In this document: positions 1 to 10,134 of the stretch, piece after piece
Numbering within the stretch: position 1 is the first letter of the stretch
How the letters are laid out: the number at the start of each line of letters is the position of its first letter
DNA from: Shewanella saliphila
GTDB lineage: Bacteria; Pseudomonadota; Gammaproteobacteria; Enterobacterales; Shewanellaceae
Direction of reading: 5' to 3'
Length of the DNA stretch: 64,000 nucleotides
Assembly: GCF_014648295.1 (NCBI RefSeq)
Contig: NZ_BMQV01000023.1
Coordinates: 1-64,000, forward strand
Notes under the pieces: model-generated
Database searches by the model: none
What the model saw: the letters and a program-made list of their open reading frames with translations, nothing else
What the model was told of the DNA's origin: nothing
Translations under genes and position numbers: made by a program

Positions 1-125
1 CGCATGATAGGACAGGGTATGTGTTCAGCAACTATGCTGAATGGAAGTATGCATGAGCCGTATACGAGGTCCGTACGTACGGTTCTGTGAGAGGGATGGG
101 GCGGTGACGCCTCACCCTACTCGAT
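1..125 (+). mobile_element. Group II intron, 3' end (domains V and VI)
   Basis: The 31 bases at 55-85 fold as domain V: an 8-bp lower stem (one G-U pair) that includes the AGC triad, a 2-nt CG bulge and a 4-bp upper stem with a 5-nt loop. Positions 91-125 fold as a domain VI-like GC-rich hairpin with a GTGA loop, and the intron probably ends near 125 after CCCTACTCGAT. The reverse transcriptase ORF and 5' end must lie before base 1. The apical loop of domain V is shorter than the commonest form. The element sits about 105 bases upstream of the sugar transporter. The exact 3' splice site is inferred. Confidence 0.8.
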
Positions 126-230
126 TGATCTCAAGGCTATCCTCTTGAGTTGTATGGGCCTTTATGTCATCAGATTGAAATTTAAAAGCAAAAAAACGAA
201 ATAACAATAACTAACGAGAAGAGACCAATT

Positions 231-1499
231 ATGGCTTCAACAATGCAAAGTACACAACACACCACAACAGAGAGAGGTAGCGGTAATTACCGTTTTGCTC
301 TGGTGTCATTAACATCGTTGTTTTTTATGTGGGGGTTTATCACCTGCTTAAACGACATTTTAATTCCGCATTTAAAAGCGGTGTTCTCGCTTAACTATAC
401 CGAAGCCATGCTGATCCAATTCTGCTTTTTTGGTGCTTACTTTTTAGTGTCATTGCCGGCCGGTAAGTTAGTTAAAAAGATGGGTTATCAAAAAGGCATA
501 GTATGTGGATTATTAATCGCCTGTTTAGGCTGTTTATTGTTTTATCCTGCCGCTGCGCTGGCCACATACGGCCTATTTTTAGGCGCGCTGTTTGTATTGG
601 CATCAGGTATTACTATTTTACAAGTTGCCGCTAACCCTTATGTCAATGCATTAGGTAGCGTTGAAACAGCATCAAGCCGCTTAAACCTTACCCAGGCGTT
701 TAATGCGTTAGGTACTACGGTCGCTCCTTATTTTGGTGCTGTTTTGATTTTATCTGTGGCAAGTGGCGCAGTTGAAGGCCTAAGCCATGCACAAGCTGAA
801 GCGGAAGTGGTTAAACTGCCATACCTTATTTTGGCTGGCATGCTGGGGTTATTGGCATTAATCTTTGCCAAACTAAACTTACCGACCATTGCTGAGCACA
901 ATGAAGTGTCAGACAACAATGGCATTGTTACCCATAACGGAAAAACCAGCGCATGGCAGAGCACTCACTTGGTCTTGGGCGCAGTGGGTATCTTTGTTTA
1001 TGTGGGCGCAGAAGTGTCAATCGGTAGTTTTTTAGTTAACTTTTTAGGCGAAGAACATATTGCCGGCTTAAAAGAAGCTGACGCGGCTAAATACATAACC
1101 TATTACTGGGGCGGGGCAATGGTAGGCCGCTTTATTGGCTCAGCGGTAATGCAAAAAATTCCAGCGGGTACCATGTTAGCCTTTAATGCGTTAGTGGCAG
1201 CGATACTTGTTTTGATAGCAATGAGCAGCAGCGGCGCAGTAGCGATGTGGTCAATTCTAGCCGTGGGATTATTCAATTCTATTATGTTCCCGACTATTTT
1301 CAGCTTAGCACTACGCGGTTTAGGGCCTCACACTTCACAAGGCAGTGGCATTTTATGTTTAGCCATTGTGGGGGGCGCCATTGTGCCGTTATTACAAGGC
1401 GTAATGGCAGACACCATGGGTTTGCAACTAGCGTTTATTTTACCGGTCGTGTGTTATGGCTTTATTTTGTTCTACGGCGCGAAAGGGTCAAAAATGTAA
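231..1499 (+). CDS. MFS sugar:cation symporter, FucP/GluP (glucose/galactose) family
   Basis: A 422-residue polytopic inner-membrane protein with about 12 hydrophobic segments, predicted to import a hexose or N-acetylhexosamine by ion symport. The N-terminal block [19 protein letters not shown] and the stretch [13 protein letters not shown] near residue 130 are typical of the FucP/GluP/NagP branch of the major facilitator superfamily. The ATG is preceded by a purine-rich GAGAAGAGA ribosome site. The gene is monocistronic, lying between a group II intron tail and a strong terminator. The substrate cannot be read from sequence: Shewanella uses this family for both glucose and N-acetylglucosamine, and no sugar-catabolic neighbour is present to decide. 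Confidence 0.85.
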   Translation: MASTMQSTQHTTTERGSGNYRFALVSLTSLFFMWGFITCLNDILIPHLKAVFSLNYTEAMLIQFCFFGAYFLVSLPAGKLVKKMGYQKGIVCGLLIACLGCLLFYPAAALATYGLFLGALFVLASGITILQVAANPYVNALGSVETASSRLNLTQAFNALGTTVAPYFGAVLILSVASGAVEGLSHAQAEAEVVKLPYLILAGMLGLLALIFAKLNLPTIAEHNEVSDNNGIVTHNGKTSAWQSTHLVLGAVGIFVYVGAEVSIGSFLVNFLGEEHIAGLKEADAAKYITYYWGGAMVGRFIGSAVMQKIPAGTMLAFNALVAAILVLIAMSSSGAVAMWSILAVGLFNSIMFPTIFSLALRGLGPHTSQGSGILCLAIVGGAIVPLLQGVMADTMGLQLAFILPVVCYGFILFYGAKGSKM

Positions 1500-1532
1500 T
1501 TGGTGATATCAGTTTCATTGCCATACACACTA

Positions 1533-1555
1533 AGCGACCTTCGGGTCGCTTTTTC
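1533..1555 (+). terminator. Rho-independent terminator of the sugar transporter
   Basis: A 7-bp perfect stem AGCGACC/GGTCGCT closed by a TTCG tetraloop and followed by TTTTC. It lies 34 bases after the transporter stop codon. Confidence 0.9.
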
Positions 1556-1625
1556 TTGCTATCAGCGGGCTTAATCCCTATGATCGGCACGTTTTTACAC
1601 TGATTGTCATTTTATGAGAGAGCCC

Positions 1626-2840
1626 ATGTTAACTTACCCGCTGTCTGGCAGTTCATCTGAATTAGTATTAAACGTACTGACGATGGTGTTAACCCGAGGA
1701 AAACCATTAGACCGAGCTTATTCAGAGCACTTTTCTGGTTTATCACTTAATCCATCAGAGCAAGCGCGGATCACCCAAGTTACTGGCGATATCTTACGTC
1801 GACTTAATCTGTATTGTTTTTTAGTGGATATAACTCCAGATGAGTTTGATCGTCAGGGGTCAAAACTGCTTAATGGTTGGCATGTATTTCATGGTCTTGA
1901 TTTGCCTAAAATGCAGTATTCGTTGCAAATCGAACAAGCTTCTTTTGATGCCAACCTTGAAAAAGCCAAAGCCGATCCTGTGTTGTGGGATGGATGTCCA
2001 GAATGGCTAAACGAGCTAGGGCAAACCCAATTAGGCGATAAGTGGCCGGCAGAACGCGCCGCATTAGCTGAGCAACCTAAGCGTTATTTGCGTGTAAATG
2101 AGCTTAAGTGCGATCGTGAAAAGCTGATTGCACGTTTGCAAAAAGAGGGCGTAACAGCCGTTGCATTGCCAGATGTTGCCTCAGCAGTTGAGGTGACCTC
2201 AGATTCTGCACTGTTTCGTACCGATGCTTTTAAAGATGGCTGGTTTGAGCAACAAGATGCCGGCTCGCAATTAGTGGCCGACGCAGTAGGCGCTAAACCT
2301 GGCATGCGTGTGGTTGATGCCTGCGCTGGTGCGGGTGGTAAAACGCTGCATATTGCAGCTCAAATGCAAGGTAAAGGCCGCTTATTAGCGATGGATGTTG
2401 AGCAGTGGAAACTCGACAATCTAAAAGCCCGCGCAAAACGTGCTGGTGCACATAATGTTGAAACCCGCATTATTGCCAGCTCTAAAACCATCAAACGCTT
2501 AAAGCTCAGTGCCGACCGAGTATTACTCGATGTGCCTTGTTCAGGTTTAGGTGTACTAAAACGTAACCCCGATTCAAAATGGCGTGATACACCAGAGCGC
2601 TTGCCTGTGTTAATTGAATTGCAAAAACATATATTGCAAAGCTATAGCCGCATGGTCAAAGTGGGCGGTATGCTCATTTACGCAACGTGTTCAATTATGC
2701 CAGAAGAAAACCGTCAGCAAGTGGACGCTTTTTTAGCTGAAAACCCGCAGTTTACTTTATTAGAAGATGAAAATATTTTAGTGTCAGAGCGCGGCTTCGA
2801 CGGTTTTTATCTTGCTAAGATGGAACGCATTGCCGAATAG
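1626..2840 (+). CDS. RsmB/NOP2-family RNA (cytosine-5) methyltransferase
   Basis: A cytoplasmic SAM-dependent enzyme predicted to methylate C5 of a cytosine, probably in rRNA. The N-terminal ~140 residues resemble the NusB-like domain of RsmB. The SAM loop DACAGAGGKT begins at residue 231, the motif IV Pro-Cys (DVPCSGLG) puts Cys305 in place and the motif VI Thr-Cys (YATCS) gives the probable nucleophile Cys355. ATG 1626 is preferred over ATG 1614 because GAGAG precedes it at useful spacing. At about 404 residues it is slightly shorter than E. coli RsmB. The modified base is not decided; the usual fmt-rsmB-trkA context is missing, so this may be a paralogue of RsmB. Confidence 0.8.
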   Translation: MLTYPLSGSSSELVLNVLTMVLTRGKPLDRAYSEHFSGLSLNPSEQARITQVTGDILRRLNLYCFLVDITPDEFDRQGSKLLNGWHVFHGLDLPKMQYSLQIEQASFDANLEKAKADPVLWDGCPEWLNELGQTQLGDKWPAERAALAEQPKRYLRVNELKCDREKLIARLQKEGVTAVALPDVASAVEVTSDSALFRTDAFKDGWFEQQDAGSQLVADAVGAKPGMRVVDACAGAGGKTLHIAAQMQGKGRLLAMDVEQWKLDNLKARAKRAGAHNVETRIIASSKTIKRLKLSADRVLLDVPCSGLGVLKRNPDSKWRDTPERLPVLIELQKHILQSYSRMVKVGGMLIYATCSIMPEENRQQVDAFLAENPQFTLLEDENILVSERGFDGFYLAKMERIAE

Positions 2841-2870
2841 CTTAATGCAATCTATACTTAACAATTGATT

Positions 2871-2898
2871 AACAGCGCTATTTATTAGCGCTGTTTTT
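2871..2898 (+). terminator. Rho-independent terminator
   Basis: A perfect 10-bp stem (AACAGCGCTA/TAGCGCTGTT) with a 5-nt TTTAT loop, continuing into a T-run. It ends the methyltransferase transcript. Confidence 0.9.
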
Positions 2899-3043
2899 GT
2901 ATCTGCATTTAAATGAACACTATTTTTTAGATTTTAATATTATATAAAATCAATTATGCATTGATAAAAGTACTATAAATGCATAATCTTGTTAACATAT
3001 TCGTGAGTCGAATTGTAAGTCTGTTCTACAATTACGAGGCAAT

Positions 3044-5302
3044 ATGGACATAGGACACAATATCAATAACGTTGACCCAAAAACATTGCCAGAAAGCTAC
3101 CATGAGTCAAGTGTAGAGCGTTATAGCACTATCTTGAATATGGTTTTAGAGGGACGCCCATTAGGTGAAATGCTTCATGCCTTGGTATTACTGATTGAAG
3201 CGCAAAAGATTGGCACTAAAGCATCAATACTGTTGCTCAGTGAAGATGGCAAACGCTTATTGTCTGGTGCTGCGCCCAATTTACCTGACGCCTATAACCA
3301 AGCCATTAACGGTGTCGAAATTGGCCCCGAAGTGGGTTCATGTGGTGCGGCGGCTTTTTTAGGCGAACGTGTGATAGTCGAAGACATGGATACCCATTCT
3401 AATTGGCTGCAATATAAAGAGATCCTTATTGGCTGTGGTTTAAAAGCGTGCTGGTCTGAGCCGATTAAAGACAGTGAAAATAAAGTGCTTGGCACTTTTG
3501 GAATGTATTATGACACCCAAAAAGCGCCCACAGAGCAAGATTTAATCCTTATTCAAGAGGCGGCCCGTTTAGCAAGCCTGGCCATTGAACGTAGTCGCGG
3601 TATGCACGTTCAACGTTTAAGCAGTAAAATTTTTAACAGTTTGCCTTTGGCGCTCGTTATTACCAGTGAAGACAACTCGGTGCTTTCTGCAAACCCCGTG
3701 TTTAAATCGTTAACCTCAACTTACTATGCCAACCTTAAGTTATTTGATGTGCAGCGTTTTTTAAGTCATTCGCCCAAAGAGCTTGTAGATGACTTATTTG
3801 AGCATTTATCTCGTGGCCATGCTTGGCACGGTGAGCTTAGAGGTTTACGGACCGATAATGACATTATTGATATTTCGTTAACTGTTGCAGTTATTCGCGA
3901 CTCATTTACCCAGCAAAATTGTTTTGCCTGGCTTATCAATGATATTTCCGCCAGAAAAAATGCTGAGAACACCATTCATTTTCAAACCAATTATGATCAG
4001 CTAACCGGTTTAACCAACCGTAAACATTTGTTTCACAGCCTGCAAACCATGGTTGAGTCAAACGACATTCATCCTGAAGGCGAACAAGCTTTTAGCTTGA
4101 TTTTGATAGACATTGACCACTTTAAACAAATTAACGATACGCTAGGCCATGACAAAGGTGACTTAGTGTTAAAACTGGTCACTAAACGCTTAGTGAGCGC
4201 AATCCCTGAAAATGTATTGCTGTCTCGCATTGCCGCCGATGAGTTTGCGTTAGTGTTGCCCGGTCAAATGACCACAGAATCGTTAGTCGATATGGTTAAT
4301 GAGGTTACTGCGGTACTCGACAATCCTTTCTCGGTTGGTGGTCAACATCTTAAATTAACCATCAGTGCTGGTATTGCGCGCTACCCCGAAGATGCTAATA
4401 AAGTGGAGCAGATACTCAATTGCGCCACCCAGGCAATGTATAATGCTAAATCACGTGGTCGTGATGGTTTCCAGTTTTTTAATCAGCAAATTCAAAAAGA
4501 TGCAGAGCGAAATGCTGAGTTACACCTGCATTTAAAGTCGGCCATTAGTCGTAAAGAATTTGCCTTGTACTACCAACCTATTGTTAATCCGAATACAGGT
4601 AAAATTGTTAAAGCGGAAGTGTTATTACGTTGGCAATATAACGGTCAATTTATCTCGCCAGATGAGTTTATTCCAATTGCTGAAGAATCTGGGTTTATTG
4701 TGCATATTGGTGAATGGGTCAGGACCGAAGCCTTGACTGCATTAAAGCAATTACAAAGTAAAAAACTCGCGGTGCCGTTGGCTATTAATGTGTCGACCAT
4801 TGAGTTTTGGACCGATGATTTACAACAACGATTTTTAACTTACTTTGACAATAAACAAGCTGAATTAGGGCAGGAAAAATTACCTTATCACTTGTTGACG
4901 CTTGAAATCACCGAATCGTTAATGATGAAACAACAAGACAGTATTAGTCAGTTGCTGATTGAACTTCGTCGACGTGGCATGCAGATTTCAGTGGATGATT
5001 TTGGTACCGGTTATTCGTCATTATCTTATTTAGCCAACTTCCCAGTGGACCAGGTTAAGATTGATAAAGCATTTATTCAAAAGATTTCTTCAGGCACCCG
5101 ACACGAAGCACTCATTGAAGCGATTGTTAGTATGAGCCGCGCTTTAGATTTATCGATTGTGGCTGAAGGGGTTGAAACCCAGAACGAATTGGACTTTATT
5201 AAACAACAAGATATTGAGGCCGTGCAGGGATATTACTTTTATAAACCTATGCCGGAAGAAGCCTTTTTTGAGCTACTAGCCAAACAAGCACAATTAAATT
5301 AA
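3044..5302 (+). CDS. GAF-PAS-GGDEF-EAL protein, predicted c-di-GMP phosphodiesterase with degenerate GGDEF
   Basis: A 752-residue soluble sensor protein for the second messenger c-di-GMP. Residues ~20-175 form a GAF domain, ~195-305 a PAS-like domain, ~310-485 GGDEF and ~495-750 EAL. The GGDEF signature is AADEF at residues 397-401, so cyclase activity is doubtful. The EAL motif is EVL at 525-527 and keeps the metal-binding Glu; ITES, DDFGTGYSSL and the VAEGVET loop are also present, so phosphodiesterase activity is expected. No membrane segment is seen, so the input is probably cytoplasmic. The gene stands alone and is convergent with ald across a shared terminator. The GAF ligand is unknown. 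Confidence 0.88.
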   Translation: MDIGHNINNVDPKTLPESYHESSVERYSTILNMVLEGRPLGEMLHALVLLIEAQKIGTKASILLLSEDGKRLLSGAAPNLPDAYNQAINGVEIGPEVGSCGAAAFLGERVIVEDMDTHSNWLQYKEILIGCGLKACWSEPIKDSENKVLGTFGMYYDTQKAPTEQDLILIQEAARLASLAIERSRGMHVQRLSSKIFNSLPLALVITSEDNSVLSANPVFKSLTSTYYANLKLFDVQRFLSHSPKELVDDLFEHLSRGHAWHGELRGLRTDNDIIDISLTVAVIRDSFTQQNCFAWLINDISARKNAENTIHFQTNYDQLTGLTNRKHLFHSLQTMVESNDIHPEGEQAFSLILIDIDHFKQINDTLGHDKGDLVLKLVTKRLVSAIPENVLLSRIAADEFALVLPGQMTTESLVDMVNEVTAVLDNPFSVGGQHLKLTISAGIARYPEDANKVEQILNCATQAMYNAKSRGRDGFQFFNQQIQKDAERNAELHLHLKSAISRKEFALYYQPIVNPNTGKIVKAEVLLRWQYNGQFISPDEFIPIAEESGFIVHIGEWVRTEALTALKQLQSKKLAVPLAINVSTIEFWTDDLQQRFLTYFDNKQAELGQEKLPYHLLTLEITESLMMKQQDSISQLLIELRRRGMQISVDDFGTGYSSLSYLANFPVDQVKIDKAFIQKISSGTRHEALIEAIVSMSRALDLSIVAEGVETQNELDFIKQQDIEAVQGYYFYKPMPEEAFFELLAKQAQLN

Positions 5303-5329
5303 CTGGAAAAAATGGTTGTTTATTCATAA

Positions 5330-5356
5330 AAAATGCCGCATTTAATGCGGCATTTT
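5330..5356. terminator. Bidirectional terminator between the GGDEF-EAL gene and ald
   Basis: A perfect 12-bp stem (5330-5341 with 5345-5356) and 3-nt loop, A-rich on one side and T-rich on the other. It can therefore end transcription from both convergent genes. Confidence 0.9.
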
Positions 5357-5393
5357 ATTGAAACAAACAGTTGCTCAATGATCTCGAGTGAGA

Positions 5394-6509
5394 TTAGTTA
5401 AGCATGCTCTTTGGTTCAGTAAACTCAAGGCTTAATGCTTCAGCGACTTCTTTACATACTAATTTACCATGGATAACATTTAAGCCATTTAATAAATGCT
5501 TGTCATTTAATAATGCTTGTTTGTAACCTTGGTTAGCTAGCTTGATGATATAAGGAAGCGTGGCATTGTTTAATGCAAATGTCGATGTACGCGCAACAGC
5601 ACCAGGCATGTTAGCAACACAATAATGTACAACGTCATCAACAATATAAGTTGGCTCTTGGTGAGTGGTTGCGTAAGAGGTTTCAACACAACCGCCTTGG
5701 TCGATAGCAACGTCAACAATGGCACTACCTGGTTTCATGCGCTTAACTAATTCTTTGGTGATTAATTTTGGCGCTGCAGCACCGGGTACTAATACACCGC
5801 CAATCACAAGATCAGCTTCAAGTACGTGGCGTTCAATAGCATCCGCAGTTGAATAAATGGCTTTAACAGCAGAACCAAATTGAACATTAAGACGACGCAA
5901 TGCATCGATGCTACGGTCTAACACAACCACATCAGCACCCATACCCACAGCCATTTGTGCTGCGTTAGTGCCTACCATGCCACCGCCAATAATCACCACT
6001 TTAGCCGGTTCAACCCCTGGTACGCCGCCTAATAACATACCGCGTCCACCAAGTGATTTTTCAAGTGCACGTGCACCCGCTTGAATAGACATACGGCCAG
6101 CGACTTCTGACATAGGCGCAAGTAGCGGTAAACCACCACGGTCATCGGTTACGGTTTCGTAAGCGATACACACTGAACCACTGGCAATTAAGTCATTGGT
6201 TTGCGCTAAATCAGGTGCAAGGTGTAAATAAGTGAATAGGATTTGGTCTTCGCGTAGCATTGCACGCTCAACAGCTAATGGCTCTTTTACTTTCACAATC
6301 ATTTCAGCTTTGGCAAATACGTCAGCCGCAGTAGCTAAAATCGAAGCGCCAGCATCAATATAATCTTGATCGGTAAAACCGATCCCCACACCTGCGTCAG
6401 CTTGAACATAAACGTCATGACCTTTAATGGTCAATTCGCGTACGCTTGACGGTACCATGCCTACACGGTATTCGTGGTTTTTGATTTCTGTAGGTACACC
6501 AATAATCAT
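5394..6509 (-). CDS. ald: Alanine dehydrogenase
   Basis: Catalyses reversible NAD-dependent deamination of L-alanine to pyruvate and ammonia in the cytoplasm. The start MIIGVPTEIK, the substrate Arg in HEYRVG, Lys in VKVKEP, His in YLHLAPD and the Rossmann loop IIGGGMVGTNAA near residue 173 match the family, and 371 residues is the usual length. It is transcribed divergently from an Lrp-type regulator, a known arrangement in which the regulator controls ald. The leader holds a terminator-like hairpin (6528-6549), which could add attenuation. GAGG before the ATG serves as ribosome site. Confidence 0.96.
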   Translation of the reverse strand: MIIGVPTEIKNHEYRVGMVPSSVRELTIKGHDVYVQADAGVGIGFTDQDYIDAGASILATAADVFAKAEMIVKVKEPLAVERAMLREDQILFTYLHLAPDLAQTNDLIASGSVCIAYETVTDDRGGLPLLAPMSEVAGRMSIQAGARALEKSLGGRGMLLGGVPGVEPAKVVIIGGGMVGTNAAQMAVGMGADVVVLDRSIDALRRLNVQFGSAVKAIYSTADAIERHVLEADLVIGGVLVPGAAAPKLITKELVKRMKPGSAIVDVAIDQGGCVETSYATTHQEPTYIVDDVVHYCVANMPGAVARTSTFALNNATLPYIIKLANQGYKQALLNDKHLLNGLNVIHGKLVCKEVAEALSLEFTEPKSMLN

Positions 6510-6527
6510 CTTAAAGCCTCGATTTAT

Positions 6528-6549
6528 AAAAAACCCACTTTAAGTGGGT
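6528..6549 (-). promoter_or_regulatory. Terminator-like hairpin in the ald leader
   Basis: On the minus strand an 8-bp arm ACCCACTT and its complement AAGTGGGT are followed at once by a T6 tract, 19 bases upstream of the ald start codon. The shape is that of an intrinsic terminator inside the leader. The near-perfect palindrome could instead be an operator for the divergent Lrp-type regulator. Function is inferred. Confidence 0.45.
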
Positions 6550-6687
6550 ATAGTTGTTATTAATTGTGACCTGAACGTGCTTATTTCAGGGAACTCTAGT
6601 ATAGTGCTGGTTAAGCAGATTATGCTGCTAAAGATTCCCCTTTAAGAGGTTTAAATATTGTTTTAGGGACAAAACAAGGTTAAATGT

Positions 6688-7185
6688 ATGGCAAACAACA
6701 AAAGCTTCTCAATTAAAGATTTAGACCGCATTGATCGTAATATTCTTCATGAACTCCAAATAGACGGCAGAATTTCTAACGTCGAATTGTCAAAACGAGT
6801 TGGCTTAAGCCCAACTCCGTGTCTGGAAAGAGTTAAAAGGCTTGAAAAACAAGGGTTTATAAATGGTTATACCGCGCTAGTTAATCCACACTTTTTAGGT
6901 GCATCCTTGCTGGTTTTCGTTGAAATCACTCTAAATAGGGACACTCCAGACATTTTTGATCGCTTTAATCGTGCTGTACAGCTATTAGATGATATTCAGG
7001 AATGTCACTTAGTTTCTGGTGATTTCGACTACTTATTGAAGACTAGAGTGTCAGATATGTCTGCTTATCGACGATTATTAGGTGAAACCTTGCTGAAGCT
7101 ACCTTCAGTGTCAGATACTCGTACATATGTGGTGATGGAAGAAGTAAAGCAAACCAATAAAGTGGCGCTATATAACTTAGGATAA
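6688..7185 (+). CDS. lrp: Lrp/AsnC-family regulator (leucine-responsive regulatory protein)
   Basis: A 165-residue DNA-binding protein: an N-terminal winged helix (LDRIDRNILHELQIDGRISN and SPTPCLERVKRLEKQG, residues ~12-60) and a C-terminal RAM ligand-binding domain (~70-155). Length and sequence fit true Lrp rather than a short AsnC paralogue. It lies between divergent ald and co-directional ftsK, the same order as lrp-ftsK-lolA-rarA-serS in enterobacteria, which supports orthology. Global amino-acid-responsive regulation is family knowledge. Control of ald is inferred from position. Confidence 0.93.
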   Translation: MANNKSFSIKDLDRIDRNILHELQIDGRISNVELSKRVGLSPTPCLERVKRLEKQGFINGYTALVNPHFLGASLLVFVEITLNRDTPDIFDRFNRAVQLLDDIQECHLVSGDFDYLLKTRVSDMSAYRRLLGETLLKLPSVSDTRTYVVMEEVKQTNKVALYNLG

Positions 7186-7248
7186 CCCTATCTTAAGGAG
7201 TAAGTGGTTTTACCTGTTTGCTGAATGTGCTTTGCCGTATCACGATGA

Positions 7249-7281
7249 AAAACAGAGCCACTAATTAATGTGGTTTTGTTG
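7249..7281 (+). terminator. Possible terminator after lrp
   Basis: CCAC and GTGG arms around TAATTAAT, flanked by A-rich and T-rich sequence (TTTTGTT). The core stem is short, so termination may be weak. The rest of the lrp-ftsK gap shows no other clear element. Confidence 0.4.
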
Positions 7282-7471
7282 TTTCATTAGAGATTAATTT
7301 TGTCGATTAACACAGCCGTTTTATCATTATCAATATCGCTTTTGATTGACTGGATTAATTCGCCATCACAATCCATTGAGCTTCAGTAAATCAAGGTGCA
7401 TAATCACTGCAAATACAGTGATATTCTGTTATCTTAACCCTTATTTTTCACTCTTTTATGGATGTTTTCGT

Positions 7472-10129
7472 TTGACTCAGGAAAATAGTCTAAAAACACT
7501 CAGCGGCTTACAACGCTTGCTTGAAGGTGGTTTAATTCTTTGTTGCATGGTTGCAACCTACATTCTATTGGCGCTATCGAGTTTTAATCCCAATGATCCG
7601 GGGTGGAGTCAGTCGCATTTTCAAGGTGAAATTCATAACTGGACAGGTGCTGTAGGTGCTTGGACGGCAGATGTGCTGTTTTATTTTTTTGGTTTTATCG
7701 CATTCTTAATCCCTGTGATTATTGCCACTACCGGTTGGTTTATTTTCAATCGTGCCCATCGTATTTTTGAAATCGATTATTTTTCAGTAGGTTTACGCAT
7801 TATTGGCTTTATGTTGATGCTTTTGGCCCTTGCGGCATTAGTCAGTATGAATGCCGACAACATGTTTGTGTTTTCAGCCGGTGGTGTTGCCGGAGATGTC
7901 ATCGGCCAAGCCATGTTGCCTTATTTTAATACCTTAGGCACCACATTATTGTTGATGTGCTTTATTTGCGCAGGGTTTACCTTAGCCACGGGCATTAGTT
8001 GGCTCACTATTATTGAGCTTACAGGCTTTGGCGCCATTTGGTGTGTTAAACGTGTGTGGAATTTACCCAGCTTATTTAAACGTGAGCGCGAAACCGAAGA
8101 CACCAAAGGCTTTATGTCGTTGGTCGACAAATTTAAACAGCGCCGTGAAGAACTAGACGATCAAGCTCCATTAGAAAGCAATGACAAAATCGTGCCGCAG
8201 CCATTAAAAGAGACTGTTGCATTTCAAGCCGACCCTGAAGATGACGATATTGCCCCTGTGGTAGAGAAAAAGCGCCGTTTCTTTAGCCGTAAACCGAAAG
8301 TGGTTGATGTGTTTGAACCCCGTGAAATCGATGATGACGAATTAGACACTGACGATCGTCAAGAACCGTCCATCAAACTTGAAGACGACGAGCCGTCATT
8401 CGCGCCTTGGGTGGCGAGCAAAGATGACGATGATGTGAGCTTTAATACCAATGATGATCGCGACATTGACCGAGAAATCGATGGTGAGACAGCAGACCCA
8501 TTTGCTGGCGCATTTGAAAAACCGCATTCGAGTGGTGCACTGGTTGCGCAGCAGCAACCGAAGAAAGAAGCCAAAATTGTAGATGGTTTAGTGGTGATTG
8601 ATGGTCAAGCGCCACAAGAAAAACGCAAAATGGATCCATTACCCAGTATCACCTTGCTTGATGTACCCGATCGTAAGAAAAACCCAATAAGCGAAGAAGA
8701 GCTTGATCAAGTTGCAAGACTGGTTGAAACCAAATTGGCCGATTTTAATATCATTGCCAATGTCGTCGGGGTGTTCCCGGGCCCTGTCATTACCCGTTTT
8801 GAGCTTGAACTGGCACCCGGTGTTAAAGCATCAAAAATCAGTAACCTTGCTAAAGATTTGGCGCGTTCATTGCTGGCAGAAAACGTGCGAGTGGTCGAAG
8901 TTATCCCGGGTAAAGCCTATGTTGGTATTGAATTACCCAATAAATTCCGTGAAACCGTGTTTATGCGCGATGTGTTAGACAGCGCCGCATTTAACGACAG
9001 TAAATCGACGCTATCTATGGTACTTGGTCAAGACATCGCCGGTGAACCCGTTGTGGTTGATTTAGGTAAAATGCCGCACTTATTAGTAGCAGGTACGACA
9101 GGCTCAGGTAAGTCTGTTGGGGTTAACGCGATGATCACCAGCTTGCTCTATAAGTCTGGTCCTGATGATGTACGCTTTATTATGATTGACCCTAAAATGC
9201 TTGAGTTGTCGGTGTATGAGGGGATTCCGCACTTATTGTGTGAAGTGGTCACCGACATGAAAGAAGCGGCTAATGCACTACGCTGGTGTGTTGGCGAAAT
9301 GGAACGTCGTTACAAATTAATGTCGGCATTAGGCGTACGTAATTTAAAAGGGTACAACTACAAAATTAAAGAAGCGGCGGCCAAAGGGGAATACATACCC
9401 GACCCATTATGGAAGTCATCTGAGAGCATGCTAGATGAAGCGCCGCCATTAGAAAAGCTGCCATCAATTGTGGTGGTGGTTGATGAGTTTGCCGACATGA
9501 TCATGATTGTCGGTAAAAAAGTAGAAGAGCTTATTGCCCGTATTGCTCAAAAAGCGCGTGCTGCTGGCATTCACTTAATTTTAGCCACGCAGCGCCCATC
9601 GGTAGATGTGATCACCGGCTTGATTAAAGCCAACATCCCAACCCGCATTGCGTTTCAGGTGTCATCACGTATCGACTCGCGTACTATTTTAGACCAACAA
9701 GGTGCAGAGACCTTATTAGGCATGGGTGACATGTTGTACTTGCCGCCTGGTACTAGTGTGCCTAACCGGGTCCACGGCGCATTTATTGACGATCATGAAG
9801 TGCATAAAGTCGTGGCCGATTGGTGTGAACGTGGTCAGCCACAATATATTGATGAAATTTTAAATGGGGTGTCAGAAGGTGAGCAAGTATTGCTGCCGGG
9901 TGAAACCTCAGATACCGAAGAAGAATATGATGCGCTTTATGATGATGCCGTGGCGTTTGTCACTGAAACTCGCAGAGGCTCTATTTCAAGCGTTCAACGT
10001 AAATTTAAGATTGGTTATAACCGAGCCGCCCGCATTATTGAAATGATGGAAGGTCAAGGTATTGTGAGTGCACAAGGCCACAACGGTAACCGTGAGGTGC
10101 TGGCTCCGCCACCACCAAGAAGCCAATAG
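7472..10129 (+). CDS. ftsK: DNA translocase FtsK
   Basis: Septum-located ATPase that pumps chromosome termini during division and activates XerCD at dif. Four hydrophobic helices occupy the first ~190 residues, then an acidic linker (~210-430) and the RecA-like motor with Walker A GTTGSGKS at 541-548 and Walker [11 protein letters not shown]. The C-terminal gamma winged helix ([22 protein letters not shown]) reads KOPS sites. The frame opens at 7346, but its first 42 codons look unlike a protein start; TTG 7472 ([12 protein letters not shown]) is chosen because it opens the conserved family start, with only a weak GGA ribosome site. It is followed 5 bases later by lolA. Confidence 0.93.
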   Translation: MTQENSLKTLSGLQRLLEGGLILCCMVATYILLALSSFNPNDPGWSQSHFQGEIHNWTGAVGAWTADVLFYFFGFIAFLIPVIIATTGWFIFNRAHRIFEIDYFSVGLRIIGFMLMLLALAALVSMNADNMFVFSAGGVAGDVIGQAMLPYFNTLGTTLLLMCFICAGFTLATGISWLTIIELTGFGAIWCVKRVWNLPSLFKRERETEDTKGFMSLVDKFKQRREELDDQAPLESNDKIVPQPLKETVAFQADPEDDDIAPVVEKKRRFFSRKPKVVDVFEPREIDDDELDTDDRQEPSIKLEDDEPSFAPWVASKDDDDVSFNTNDDRDIDREIDGETADPFAGAFEKPHSSGALVAQQQPKKEAKIVDGLVVIDGQAPQEKRKMDPLPSITLLDVPDRKKNPISEEELDQVARLVETKLADFNIIANVVGVFPGPVITRFELELAPGVKASKISNLAKDLARSLLAENVRVVEVIPGKAYVGIELPNKFRETVFMRDVLDSAAFNDSKSTLSMVLGQDIAGEPVVVDLGKMPHLLVAGTTGSGKSVGVNAMITSLLYKSGPDDVRFIMIDPKMLELSVYEGIPHLLCEVVTDMKEAANALRWCVGEMERRYKLMSALGVRNLKGYNYKIKEAAAKGEYIPDPLWKSSESMLDEAPPLEKLPSIVVVVDEFADMIMIVGKKVEELIARIAQKARAAGIHLILATQRPSVDVITGLIKANIPTRIAFQVSSRIDSRTILDQQGAETLLGMGDMLYLPPGTSVPNRVHGAFIDDHEVHKVVADWCERGQPQYIDEILNGVSEGEQVLLPGETSDTEEEYDALYDDAVAFVTETRRGSISSVQRKFKIGYNRAARIIEMMEGQGIVSAQGHNGNREVLAPPPPRSQ

Positions 10130-10134
10130 GAATA

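Noticed and set aside
1247-1603. Open frames overlapping known genes on either strand (for example 1247-1603, 40686-41069, 44612-44983)
   Set aside because: They lie inside well-supported genes in other frames and show no independent family features.
7346-7471. 42-codon N-terminal extension of the FtsK frame
   Set aside because: Sequence is not like an FtsK start, and the conserved part begins at TTG 7472.
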